Source: Euzebya rosea (GTDB taxonomy: Bacteria > Actinomycetota > Nitriliruptoria > Euzebyales > Euzebyaceae). From it: 64,000 nucleotides of DNA. Position 1 is the first letter of the stretch. Every line of letters begins with the position of its first letter. Of the stretch, positions 32,391-39,873 are shown one piece after another. The notes under the pieces were generated by a model. It was not told the origin of the DNA. It was given only the letters and a program-made list of their open reading frames with translations, and did no database searches. Where the stretch lies: assembly GCF_003073135.1 (NCBI RefSeq), contig NZ_PGDQ01000012.1, positions 1 through 64,000 of the forward strand, written 5' to 3'. The position numbers were made by a program, and so were the translations under genes.

Positions 32391-32909
32391 TCACATGGTC
32401 ACCCGGGAAAGGATCTCCTCGAAGGCCGCGTCGGCCAGCGCGACGAGCTCCGCGTCGGTGCGGTCCTGGATCGGGTGGGGCACGAACACGCGAGCGGCGT
32501 CGAACCCGAGCGCGTCGGCCTGGGTGTCGGCAGCTTGGACGAACTCCGTCGAGGCGACCATCACGCCCACGAGACCTCGTCGTTCGAGGTCGGCGATGTC
32601 ATGCACACTGCACGACGTGCAGGAGCCTCAGTCGGCCAGCGCCTCGATGACGACGTAGCACTGCTCGGCGATCTCCTGCCGCAGGTCAACGGGGGCGGGC
32701 TTGGCGAACGTCGGCTTGCGGTACCGCTCGACCGCCACCCCACGATCCCGCAGCCGCTCCTCGATGCGGTCGAGGAACACGTCGCCACGCGCCTTGGAGA
32801 TGTCGAGCAACCCGACCACCTTCCCGTCGAGGCTCGCCGGGCGAGGGTTGCGCGACCGCACCGCCGGGGTGCGCTCGTCGGTCGGGTCGAGCACCCACCT
32901 GGTCGTCAC
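32391..32909 (-). CDS. UGSC-family selenoprotein with in-frame TGA read as selenocysteine
   Basis: The frame from GTG 32909 runs 93 codons to TGA (32628-32630) and continues in the same frame for 78 more to the true stop at 32391. Across the TGA it reads ALAD-U-GSCTSCSVHDIADLE, the hallmark of the UGSC (seleno)protein family (also found with Cys as CGSC). Both sides are needed for a complete protein of 172 residues: VVGLLDISKARGDVFLDRI before, and ERRGLVGVMVASTEFVQAA after. Sec94 and Cys97 would form a UxxC redox pair, with Cys100 close by. A bacterial SECIS hairpin starts 11 bases after the TGA (apical loop 19 bases after). GTG overlaps the stop of the thioredoxin-domain gene (GTGA), so the two are co-translated. 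An ordinary gene finder would split this gene. The sel genes needed are not in the window. Confidence 0.85.
32598..32616 (-). promoter_or_regulatory. Bacterial SECIS element
   Basis: In the mRNA, GUCGUGCA-GUG-UGCAUGAC forms an eight-pair stem (one G-U) with a GUG loop. The loop begins 19 bases after the UGA codon and has G first and U second. This agrees with the known bacterial SECIS model: spacing about 16-37 bases, short apical loop, G in the first two loop positions. It would bind SelB for Sec insertion. Confidence 0.8.
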
Positions 32910-34351
32910 GCCTGCACCTCCACGGTCGTCGGGTCGCTACCGGCCTCGCCGCTGACCCATCCGCCGATGATGCCAGAGAACATCCCAGCGGCGCCGCCGG
33001 CATGGACGATCAGCAGGCCACCGGGCCGGAACTTGGGGATGTCCATGTCCGCGACCTGCTCGGGCAGCCCCTCGTCGATCCCGCCGGCGCCGCGGACCAT
33101 CTCCTTGCCCGGGATGGTCAGCAGCGTCGCCAGCTCGGCGTGGAGCCGTTCGCGGTCCCAGCCGGCGTCGGCGAAGACCCGGGCGTGTTCGGGGGCGACG
33201 ACCAGCATCGCGTCGAACGCCATGGCCAGCTTGGGGTGGGCGACGCTGCGCAGGCTGGCGGCCATCGATGCGGCCAGCGACTCGGGGCGTCGGCTGATCT
33301 GGTCGATCATGCCGTGCACCCCGCACCCGGCGAACACCGTCACGGTGGTCGCGTCGGCGGAGAAGCCGCGCTCGACGGCGAGGGAGGTCCAGGGCGAACC
33401 GTCCTCGTCCTCGGCGAAGCAGAACGTGTACTTGCCGGGCTGGCCGAGGGTGGCCCGGTCGACCCCGCCGGGGCGCCCGCCGCCGAGGTTGCGCACGATC
33501 AGGTTCAGCGCCCGGCCGATGGTGGCGTTGGCGCGGTTGCCCTGGCCGAGGGCGTTGATGCCGCTGTTCATGCCGATCCGTCGGGCGCCGGGTCCGTTGA
33601 CCACCACGACCGGTCCGGCGAAGTAGGTGGTCGCCAGCAGGCCGTGCATGTTGAAGGAGTCCGAGCAGGCCGCCTGGACGGCGGCGATGACGACGGGGAG
33701 GTACTCCGGCCGGCAGCCGGCCATGACGGCGTTGACCGCGACCTTCTCCACGGTTGCCTCGGCCAGGTTCGGCGGGACGACGGCGACGACCTCGTCGGGC
33801 GCACGGGTGGTGCCGGTCAGCATCGCGGCGACCCGTTCGGGGGTGGGCGGGACGACGGGCAGCCCGTCGGTCCAGCCACGGTCGTACATCGCCTCGATGT
33901 CGTCATCGGCCGACGCGAGCTCCACCCGGCGGCTGGCCAGCCCGTCACCGGCGAAGCGTGCCCGCAGCCGGTCGGCGACGTCGGGGTCGGCCGACAGCGA
34001 GCCGCAGCCGGGCCGGAAGTCCGGCAGGTCCGGCCCCAGCCCGGACAGACGGGTGAACGCCTCCCACTCGTCGCGATCCCACCCGACGATCCGGTCGACC
34101 ACCTCACCGTCGGCGACCCTGAGCACCGTCGGCACCACCTCGATGTCGTGGTGCCACGACAGCGACAGGTCCTCGTCGTGGAGGGGGTCGACGGTCGCCG
34201 GCCACGCGGGGTCGTCCTGGGTGACGACGGTCACGAGGCCGGTGGACCACAGCCGTTCCAGGACGGGGACCACCAGCACGCAGGTCGGGCAGTCGCGCTT
34301 GACCACGACGACCAGGCCCTCGGGCAGGTCCGGCACGGTCGGTGAAGCCAT
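32906..34351 (-). CDS. Thioredoxin-like domain fused to a UGSC-associated domain
   Basis: The 481-residue cytoplasmic protein has an N-terminal thioredoxin-fold domain (about 8-100) with the redox motif CPTC in VVVKRDCPTCVLVVPV and a cis-Pro-like VVPTVLRV. After the linker FRPGCGSLSADP comes a long conserved domain (about 145-481): YDRGWTDGLPVVPPTPERV, ATVEKVAVNAVMAGCRPEYL, NGPGARRIGMNSG and GHAGGAAG-like glycine turns near the end (IVHAGGAAGMFSG). I recall this large domain as a frequent neighbour of UGSC-family proteins; its chemistry is not known to me. It is translationally coupled to the UGSC selenoprotein gene, so a thiol/selenol relay between the two is likely. ATG 34351 faces a divergent gene 135 bases away. 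Confidence 0.78.
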   Translation of the reverse strand: MASPTVPDLPEGLVVVVKRDCPTCVLVVPVLERLWSTGLVTVVTQDDPAWPATVDPLHDEDLSLSWHHDIEVVPTVLRVADGEVVDRIVGWDRDEWEAFTRLSGLGPDLPDFRPGCGSLSADPDVADRLRARFAGDGLASRRVELASADDDIEAMYDRGWTDGLPVVPPTPERVAAMLTGTTRAPDEVVAVVPPNLAEATVEKVAVNAVMAGCRPEYLPVVIAAVQAACSDSFNMHGLLATTYFAGPVVVVNGPGARRIGMNSGINALGQGNRANATIGRALNLIVRNLGGGRPGGVDRATLGQPGKYTFCFAEDEDGSPWTSLAVERGFSADATTVTVFAGCGVHGMIDQISRRPESLAASMAASLRSVAHPKLAMAFDAMLVVAPEHARVFADAGWDRERLHAELATLLTIPGKEMVRGAGGIDEGLPEQVADMDIPKFRPGGLLIVHAGGAAGMFSGIIGGWVSGEAGSDPTTVEVQA

Positions 34352-34486
34352 CGACGATGACGCTACACCGCAGGCGCCGTCCCGGTCCTCGCCGGGGGAG
34401 CTGTGGACAAACGGGCATCGACCCGCCCGTCGCTGTCGCACCCCCGGAGCACGGTGAGCCCCATCGCACCGACAAGGGAGGATCCC

Positions 34487-35068
34487 ATGGACCAGCACGA
34501 CATCTCCGACTTCATCGACCGGCTCGACGACCCCAGCGGGTTCGAGGCGGGGGCAACCAGGACCGCGACCGCCATGCCCGCCCTCATCCAGCATCGCCGG
34601 GCGGGCAGGGTCGACGACTGGCTCGCGCTGGCGGCCGACGCACTGCGGGCCTGCCTCCGTGATGGCTGGCAACCGCCCTCGGCCCACGCGCTGCTGCAGA
34701 CGCCCGACGCCGTCCGGACGATCGAGGCCGAGCCGTGCTGCGAGACCAGCTGGTTCATGGCCGAGCTGAACCGTACGGCCGCGACGCTCCCCGACGTCTG
34801 GGTGGCGCTGGCGGTCCCCGACAGCGAGCCACACGGCATCCCGGTCGGGTACTGGAACCCGGCCAACCGCGGCCCGGTCGACATCGACCACGTGCGGTTC
34901 TACGCCGAGGTGCGGGGGCGCGGGCTCGGCCTGCCGCGGGGCGTCAGCATCCGGACCGCTCGGCTGGCGCTCGACGACGGGCCGGTCGACCTGACACCCA
35001 CCGACGACGCGAGCCTGCGGCGGCTGGGCCGGCGCATCCTGCATCGCCACCCGATCCGGCGACGGTGA
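34487..35068 (+). CDS. Hypothetical protein
   Basis: The 193-residue soluble protein starts at ATG 34487 after a strong GGGAGGA site. The N-terminal half is helical (DISDFIDRLDDPSGFEAG, DWLALAADALRACL). A helix with AEPCCETSWFMAELNR and the strand VWVALAVPDSEPHGIPVGYW follow. The basic C-terminus is RILHRHPIRRR. I recognise no family. It is divergent from the thioredoxin/UGSC operon and shares its 135-base control region. Confidence 0.6.
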   Translation: MDQHDISDFIDRLDDPSGFEAGATRTATAMPALIQHRRAGRVDDWLALAADALRACLRDGWQPPSAHALLQTPDAVRTIEAEPCCETSWFMAELNRTAATLPDVWVALAVPDSEPHGIPVGYWNPANRGPVDIDHVRFYAEVRGRGLGLPRGVSIRTARLALDDGPVDLTPTDDASLRRLGRRILHRHPIRRR

Positions 35069-35119
35069 GGTGGTCGCTGGATTTCAGCTGAGGGGAGGTT
35101 CCCCGGCGGTCCTCGAGCG

Positions 35120-35512
35120 TCAGGTCGGGGCGGGTCCGTCGACGTTGATCGTCGGCGCGCCCTCCCCCGCCCGGACGATCACGGCCCGCGAGGTCACCTC
35201 GCCGGGGTTGGACTCCCGGTGGACGGCGTACGGCGGGACGTGGAGGAAGTCACCGGGGCCGGCGTCCTCGACGACCGTCCCGCCAGGCCCGGACTGCATG
35301 CGGAGCGTGCCGGCGACGACGTAGAGCGTGCTGTCGTGGTCGCCGTGGTGATGCCAGCCGCTGGCCACGCCGGGGGCGGTCTCCACCGTCCCCGTCCACG
35401 TGCGGTCGGTCCGGAACGCCAGGCGTCGGGTCATGCCGGGCGTGGGGTCGGCCACGGACAGGTCGTCCTCGTGGACGACGCGGGCGGGTCGTGCAGGGTC
35501 CTGGTCGTGCAT
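35120..35512 (-). CDS. Cupin-domain protein
   Basis: The 130-residue protein is a single small beta-barrel. The cupin metal-binding motif 1 is GWHHHGDHDSTLYVVAG (three His and a downstream acidic position). Motif 2 is PGDFLHVPPYAVHRE with the last His. Small stand-alone cupins bind Fe, Mn or Zn and act as dioxygenases, isomerases or ligand sensors; the sequence does not choose. It is convergent to the hypothetical gene at 34487 and lies downstream of the six-cysteine lipoprotein gene on the same strand. Confidence 0.85.
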   Translation of the reverse strand: MHDQDPARPARVVHEDDLSVADPTPGMTRRLAFRTDRTWTGTVETAPGVASGWHHHGDHDSTLYVVAGTLRMQSGPGGTVVEDAGPGDFLHVPPYAVHRESNPGEVTSRAVIVRAGEGAPTINVDGPAPT

Positions 35513-35550
35513 GCCCCGATCCTCGCACCACTGCCCCACCCGGCGGCGGG

Positions 35551-36114
35551 TCAGCAGCGCCGGCTGCCGTCCCAGTACAGGTCGCACCCACCCTGGCTCC
35601 GGAACCACCCGGACCCGCCACACATCGGCGACGCCGAGCCGCGGCAGACGTAGTCCCCGCTGGAGGTCGAGCACACGATGTCGCCGCGGTCGGGGTTGGT
35701 CGTGCACCGGCCCGGATACCAGGCCCCGACGGGCGCGGGCGCTGGACGGGGAGGGGCGGGCGTTTGGGCCACCACGACCTGTCGGACCGGTTCGGGAGCG
35801 TCACCGGCCGAGGGGTCGGCATCCATCGAGGACAGGGCAGCCACCGCGTCCTCGGCATCGTCCGCACGATCCAGCGCCTCGTCGAGCTGGGCGTCGAGGT
35901 CGGCGATGATCCGGTCGAGGTCGGCGTTCTCGGCCAGCAGCTCGCCGTTGACGGTCCGCAGGTCCTCCACCTGCTGTTGGAGCACGTCGACGGTCCTCGT
36001 GTCCCAGCTGGCGGAATCACCGCGGACGATCCGGACCTCCTTGTCGGCGCGCACCGCCGAGCACCCCCCGGTCAGCACCGCCAGCACCAGCGCCAGCACG
36101 ATCCACGTTCGCAT
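35551..36114 (-). CDS. Coiled-coil lipoprotein ending in the six-cysteine module
   Basis: The 187-residue lipoprotein starts at ATG 36114 (signal IVLALVLAVLTGGC, lipobox LTGGC). A heptad coiled coil (about 45-100, e.g. VLQQQVEDLRTVNGELLAE) and a Pro/Ala linker (PAPPRPAPAPVGAW) lead to the six-cysteine module (about 136-187): C-x10-C-x8-C-x7-C-x11-C-x9-C with NPDRGDIVC, GDYVCRGSASPMCG and YWDGSRRC. The layout is the same as in the lipoprotein at 20228, minus the excalibur tail. I infer that the coiled coil projects the module away from the membrane. Confidence 0.85.
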   Translation of the reverse strand: MRTWIVLALVLAVLTGGCSAVRADKEVRIVRGDSASWDTRTVDVLQQQVEDLRTVNGELLAENADLDRIIADLDAQLDEALDRADDAEDAVAALSSMDADPSAGDAPEPVRQVVVAQTPAPPRPAPAPVGAWYPGRCTTNPDRGDIVCSTSSGDYVCRGSASPMCGGSGWFRSQGGCDLYWDGSRRC

Positions 36115-36335
36115 GTCCTCATCCATCCATCCTCGACGACAGGTCGCTGTCGTCACGCCACCACCGTCCACCCCGGGTGCCGTCAGATCGGACGGCACTG
36201 GCGGGCAGGTGGCAGGCGGGGGAACGACCGGGGCGGCTTGTCCCTACCGCGTGCGGCACTTCTCCGGCCGACTGGGGTTGCACGGCGGCACGAGTTGGCC
36301 GTCCGTCGCGCGTGCACCACGGAGCGTCGGGCACC

Positions 36336-37601
36336 ATGCATCCGCTGATGACCTCGTTGGACCTGCCACCGTCTGCTGCGGAGCGCCGCCATGCGGACCT
36401 GCTGCGGTCCGAACGCACCATGCTCTGGGTGCGGACCCTCGCCGCGGTCTTCGGCCTGGTCCAGATCGTGACCTACGCGGCCCTGCCCTACCCGGATGGC
36501 TGGGCGGGGGCGGCGCTCGGCCTGGTCGTGGTCATGGCCGTGGTCAACATGGTGGTCCTCGTCCTGCTGATGACGCGGTGGCCGTCCACGTTGCCCCGCG
36601 CCCGTGGCCTCGCGCTGACCACGACCACCCTCGACGTCCTCGTCGCCAACGGGCTGGTGCTGGCCTACAGCTTCGACCCCGGTTCGGCGCACTGGGCGAT
36701 CCTCTTCCTCACCCCGCTGCTCGGCGCCGCCCGGTTCCGCCTGCCCGGTGCGCTCGTCGCGTGGGGCGCCACCACCGTGCTGTACATCGCCCGCCAGTCC
36801 TTCGCGGCCGCACGGTTCGACGACATCAGCTTCTCCCCCTCCTCCATCGGGTTCCGCATGGGGCTGGCGCTGCTCGTTGCCCTCGTCGCCGGCCTGCTGG
36901 CCCGTGACCTGGCCCGCGAGCGGGAACGCACCGCCCAGGCGTTGACAGAGGTCGCCCGCGTCGACCTGCTGCGGGCCCGCCTGGTCGGATCGTTGGCCCA
37001 CGACCTCCGCTCGCCGCTGACCGCCATCGCCGGCGCCCTCAAGGCCATCACCCCCGGCCAGCCGCCGGACATGCAGGCCCAGCTGCTCGACCTCGCCCGC
37101 CGGCAGGCCGCCCGGCTGTCCCGGGTCGCCGACGGCATGATCGACCTCGCCCGCGTCGAACGGGGCCAGCTGGAGCTGGAGACTCACCCGACCGTGCTGG
37201 CCGACGTGGTGACCGCGACCCTCGAGGCGCTCGCCCCGAAGGACGGCGAGGTGGAGGTGACCGTCCCCGGCGACCTGATGGTCGATGCCGACCCCGACCG
37301 GCTGGACCAGATCCTCTACAACCTGATCGGCAACGCGATGCGCCACGGCCGGCCGCCGGTGGAGGTCACCGCCGTCGAGGACGGGCAGACGGTCGTCCTG
37401 GCCGTCACCGACCACGGCAGGGGGGTGCCGGAGGAACGGCAGGACGAGCTGTTCGACGCGTTCACGACATCGGGGTCCGGCGGGATCGGCCTGGGCCTGT
37501 GGCTGGTGCAGGAGCTGGCCCGCGCCCACGGCGGCGAGGCCCGGTACCGCACGACCGAGCACGGTGGCGCCTGCTTCGAGGTCGTCCTCCCTCGCGCCTG
37601 A
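36336..37601 (+). CDS. Orphan membrane sensor histidine kinase
   Basis: The 421-residue protein has about five to six transmembrane helices (residues 25-190), a short coiled linker (DLARERERTAQALTEVARV) and a HisKA domain with the phospho-acceptor in SLAHDLRSPLTAI. The HATPase domain (about 300-421) has N-box NLIGNAMRHG, G1 DHGRGVPEE and G2 GGIGLGLWLVQ. The membrane part is the likely sensor. No response regulator gene is next to it, so its partner lies elsewhere. It ends four bases before the convergent sulfotransferase gene. Confidence 0.9.
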   Translation: MHPLMTSLDLPPSAAERRHADLLRSERTMLWVRTLAAVFGLVQIVTYAALPYPDGWAGAALGLVVVMAVVNMVVLVLLMTRWPSTLPRARGLALTTTTLDVLVANGLVLAYSFDPGSAHWAILFLTPLLGAARFRLPGALVAWGATTVLYIARQSFAAARFDDISFSPSSIGFRMGLALLVALVAGLLARDLARERERTAQALTEVARVDLLRARLVGSLAHDLRSPLTAIAGALKAITPGQPPDMQAQLLDLARRQAARLSRVADGMIDLARVERGQLELETHPTVLADVVTATLEALAPKDGEVEVTVPGDLMVDADPDRLDQILYNLIGNAMRHGRPPVEVTAVEDGQTVVLAVTDHGRGVPEERQDELFDAFTTSGSGGIGLGLWLVQELARAHGGEARYRTTEHGGACFEVVLPRA

Positions 37602-37605
37602 CCCG

Positions 37606-38520
37606 TCACGTCGGTGGGTCCGCCGCCGGCTCGCCGCCGTGCAGCCACTCCAGCAGGTCCGGCGGGAACAGCTCGGCCGCACGTTCCTCGTAGCGCTGGA
37701 TGAGGCGGGGGTCGTGCCGGCGCCCGTCGCCGATCCGCCCGCCACGGAAGAACTGGCTGGGGTCGAGGATGATGCCAACGGGGTCGGGGACCATCCGGTG
37801 GGCGTTGTCGCGCATGGCCTCCAGCGACGTCGCCGCCACGGTGCAGTCGACGTGCTCGAGCGGCAGGTCCAGGGCCGTCGCCAGCCGCTCGACCTCGCGT
37901 CGCCGGTCGACCACGAGGTCGGCGTAGCGGACCAGCACCACGTTCGGTTCGTCCCGCCGGTTCCACGCGTCGACCAGGTGGTGGGCAACCCCGTTGAGGG
38001 AGTCGAGGTGCTGCCGCGGGTCGGCGTCGTCGACGACCCAGCGGCTCAGCCACGTGCCCAGCTCGACGACCGGCCGGCCAGCCGGGACCGGCTGGCCAGC
38101 CAGCTCGGCCATCCGCCGCCGGTCGAGGTTGCGGATGTGGTGGAACAACGACGTCGCCGCGTCCAGCGGATGGCGGGCCACCACCACGTAGGACAGGCCG
38201 TCCCGCCAGGGCAGCCCGTCCAGCGGCGTGTGGGTCTTGATGACCCGCCGGTGGTCCTGTGCCTCCAGCCGGCCGAGCACCTCCAGCAACGGCTCGACGA
38301 GGTGGTCGATCCACGGCGAGACCACCGGCAGCGGCGCCGGCAGCTCGGGGCCGTGGATCAGGTGGAGCAGGATCGCCTGTGCCCATGTAGTCCCGTGCTT
38401 GCTCCGCGTCGAGACGATGATGTCGCCGTCGCGGCGCGACAGCGCACCCCAGCGGCTGGAGTCCTCGTCGCGCGATCGGTATCTCGGTCGGCCCACCACA
38501 CGCAGTGTGCCGTGCCGCAC
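37606..38520 (-). CDS. Sulfotransferase (PAPS-dependent)
   Basis: The 304-residue protein carries the cytosolic-type sulfotransferase signatures. The 5'-phosphosulfate loop STRSKHGTTWAQ (about 37-48) usually reads PKSGTTW. VIKTHTPLDGLPW contains the catalytic-His-like THxP. The 3'-phosphate motif is VARHPLDAATSLFHH, and the C-terminal GRIGDGRRH matches the family's RKGxxGDWK region only loosely. The family moves sulfate from PAPS to hydroxyl groups of small molecules, lipids or glycans. The acceptor is unknown. Confidence 0.85.
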   Translation of the reverse strand: MRHGTLRVVGRPRYRSRDEDSSRWGALSRRDGDIIVSTRSKHGTTWAQAILLHLIHGPELPAPLPVVSPWIDHLVEPLLEVLGRLEAQDHRRVIKTHTPLDGLPWRDGLSYVVVARHPLDAATSLFHHIRNLDRRRMAELAGQPVPAGRPVVELGTWLSRWVVDDADPRQHLDSLNGVAHHLVDAWNRRDEPNVVLVRYADLVVDRRREVERLATALDLPLEHVDCTVAATSLEAMRDNAHRMVPDPVGIILDPSQFFRGGRIGDGRRHDPRLIQRYEERAAELFPPDLLEWLHGGEPAADPPT

Positions 38521-38590
38521 TTGACGGCCGGGGGCAGGAGCGCAACCGTGACGGGGCCGCCCAGTCCGACACCGTCAGGAGCACACCGAG

Positions 38591-38974
38591 ATGTCCGAGG
38601 AGATCAGCGCCGAGATCGACGACTGGCTGGACCAGCTGGGCGACTGACGTGGGGACGTGCTCGGCCGGCTGCGGACGTTGATCCTGCGCGCCGACAGCAA
38701 CGTGGTCGAGGACATCAAGTGGCGCAAGCCGTCCAACGACATGCGGGGCGTGCCGGCGTGGTCCAGGGACGGGATGATCTGTACCGGTGAGCCCTACAAG
38801 GACAAGGTGAAGCTGACGTTCGCCAAGGGGGCGTCGGTGGACGATCCGACGGGGCTGTTCAACGCCAGCCTCGGCGGCGGCACCCGACGGGCCATCGACA
38901 TCCGCGAGGGCGACACGATCGACGAGGACGCCTTCGTCGAGCTGGTCCGGGCGGCCATCGCCGTCAACGGCTGA
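38591..38974 (+). pseudogene. DUF1801-family protein with TGA at a conserved Trp position
   Basis: ATG 38591 (MSEEISAEIDDWLDQLGD) runs 18 codons to TGA (38645-38647). The frame then continues without interruption for 109 residues as typical DUF1801: GRLRTLILRADSNVVEDIKWR, ICTGEPYKDKVKLTFAKGA and FNASLGGGTRRAIDI. In the family as I remember it, the motif across the stop is GDWRGE, so the TGA replaces TGG (Trp) by one base. This is either a nonsense mutation, a read-through site or a sequence error. A start at GTG 38657 would give a 105-residue short form lacking the N-terminal helix. The function of DUF1801 is unknown. Confidence 0.72.
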
Positions 38975-39014
38975 CGAGGACCCCACCCCCCGGCCGGCGT
39001 AGGATCAGCTGCTC

Positions 39015-39752
39015 GTGAAGCCGTTCCTCCTCCTCGCCCACCGCACCGTCGACCGTGCCGCCGACGACGAATACGCCGCCATGCTGCGCTTCTCGGGCCT
39101 GGAGGAGTCCACCCTCCGCCGGGTCCGGATGGAGCAGGGCCCGCTCGGCCCTATCGACCTCGACGACTTCTCCGGCGTGATCCTCGGCGGCGGCCCCTAC
39201 AACGTCACCGAACCGCAGAAATCGGTCGTCCAGCAGCGGGTCGAGGCCGAGATCAACGCGCTGCTGGACCAGGTCGTCGCCCGCGACCTGCCGTTCCTCG
39301 GCGCGTGCTACGGCATCGGCACGCTGGGCACCCACCAGGGTGCGATCGTGGACCGCACCCACTCCGAGCCGGTCGGGCCGATGACCATCACCCTCACCGC
39401 CGAGGGCCGGGTCGACCCGCTGATGGCCGGCCTGCCGGAGACGTTCGAGGCCTACCTCGGCCACAAGGAAGCGATCCGGCAGCTGCCCGACCACGCGGTG
39501 CGCCTCGCCTTTTCACCCACCTGTCCGGTCCAGGCCTTCCGGATCGGGCGCAACGTCTACGCCACCCAGTTCCACCCCGAGCTGGACCTGCCCGGCATCG
39601 AGACGCGCATCGATGTCTACTCCGACGCCGGCTACTTCGAGCCGCACGAGGCCGAGGTGCTGATCGCGAAGGCCCGCCAGCGCACCGTCGAGCACCCGAT
39701 GCGGATCCTCGCGACGTTCGTCGACCGGTACGCCCGCACCCGCGTCGCCTGA
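39015..39752 (+). CDS. Class I glutamine amidotransferase, GMP-synthase-like
   Basis: The 245-residue protein has the class I glutaminase triad: the nucleophile Cys in FLGACYGIGTLG, then His and Glu in ATQFHPEL. Other typical parts are GVILGGGPYNVTEP and the cap segment AYLGHKEAIRQLP. Stand-alone members (GuaA-like amidotransferase domain without a synthetase) are often annotated as glutamine amidotransferases of unknown acceptor; gamma-glutamyl hydrolysis is another possibility. The start is GTG 39015. Confidence 0.88.
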   Translation: MKPFLLLAHRTVDRAADDEYAAMLRFSGLEESTLRRVRMEQGPLGPIDLDDFSGVILGGGPYNVTEPQKSVVQQRVEAEINALLDQVVARDLPFLGACYGIGTLGTHQGAIVDRTHSEPVGPMTITLTAEGRVDPLMAGLPETFEAYLGHKEAIRQLPDHAVRLAFSPTCPVQAFRIGRNVYATQFHPELDLPGIETRIDVYSDAGYFEPHEAEVLIAKARQRTVEHPMRILATFVDRYARTRVA

Positions 39753-39815
39753 ACCGAACCGTCGCGGCAGGAATCCGCGACGACCACGTCGAACCCCCTC
39801 CCGGAGGCGACCCGA

Positions 39816-39849
39816 AGAGCCGACCGCTCGAGCCGACCGCTCGAGCCGA
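39816..39849 (+). repeat. 13-base tandem repeat in a leader region
   Basis: GAGCCGACCGCTC occurs two and a half times head to tail, ending 24 bases before the ceramidase-like start codon. Each junction forms CTCGAG. It may be a slippage product or influence the leader RNA. Confidence 0.5.
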
Positions 39850-39873
39850 CATCGCCTCCACGAGGAGAGCAAG

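Noticed and set aside
38645-38647. TGA of the DUF1801 gene as a second selenocysteine codon
   Set aside because: The family has Trp, not Cys or Sec, at this place as I recall it, and I could not find a hairpin after it that fits the SECIS model.
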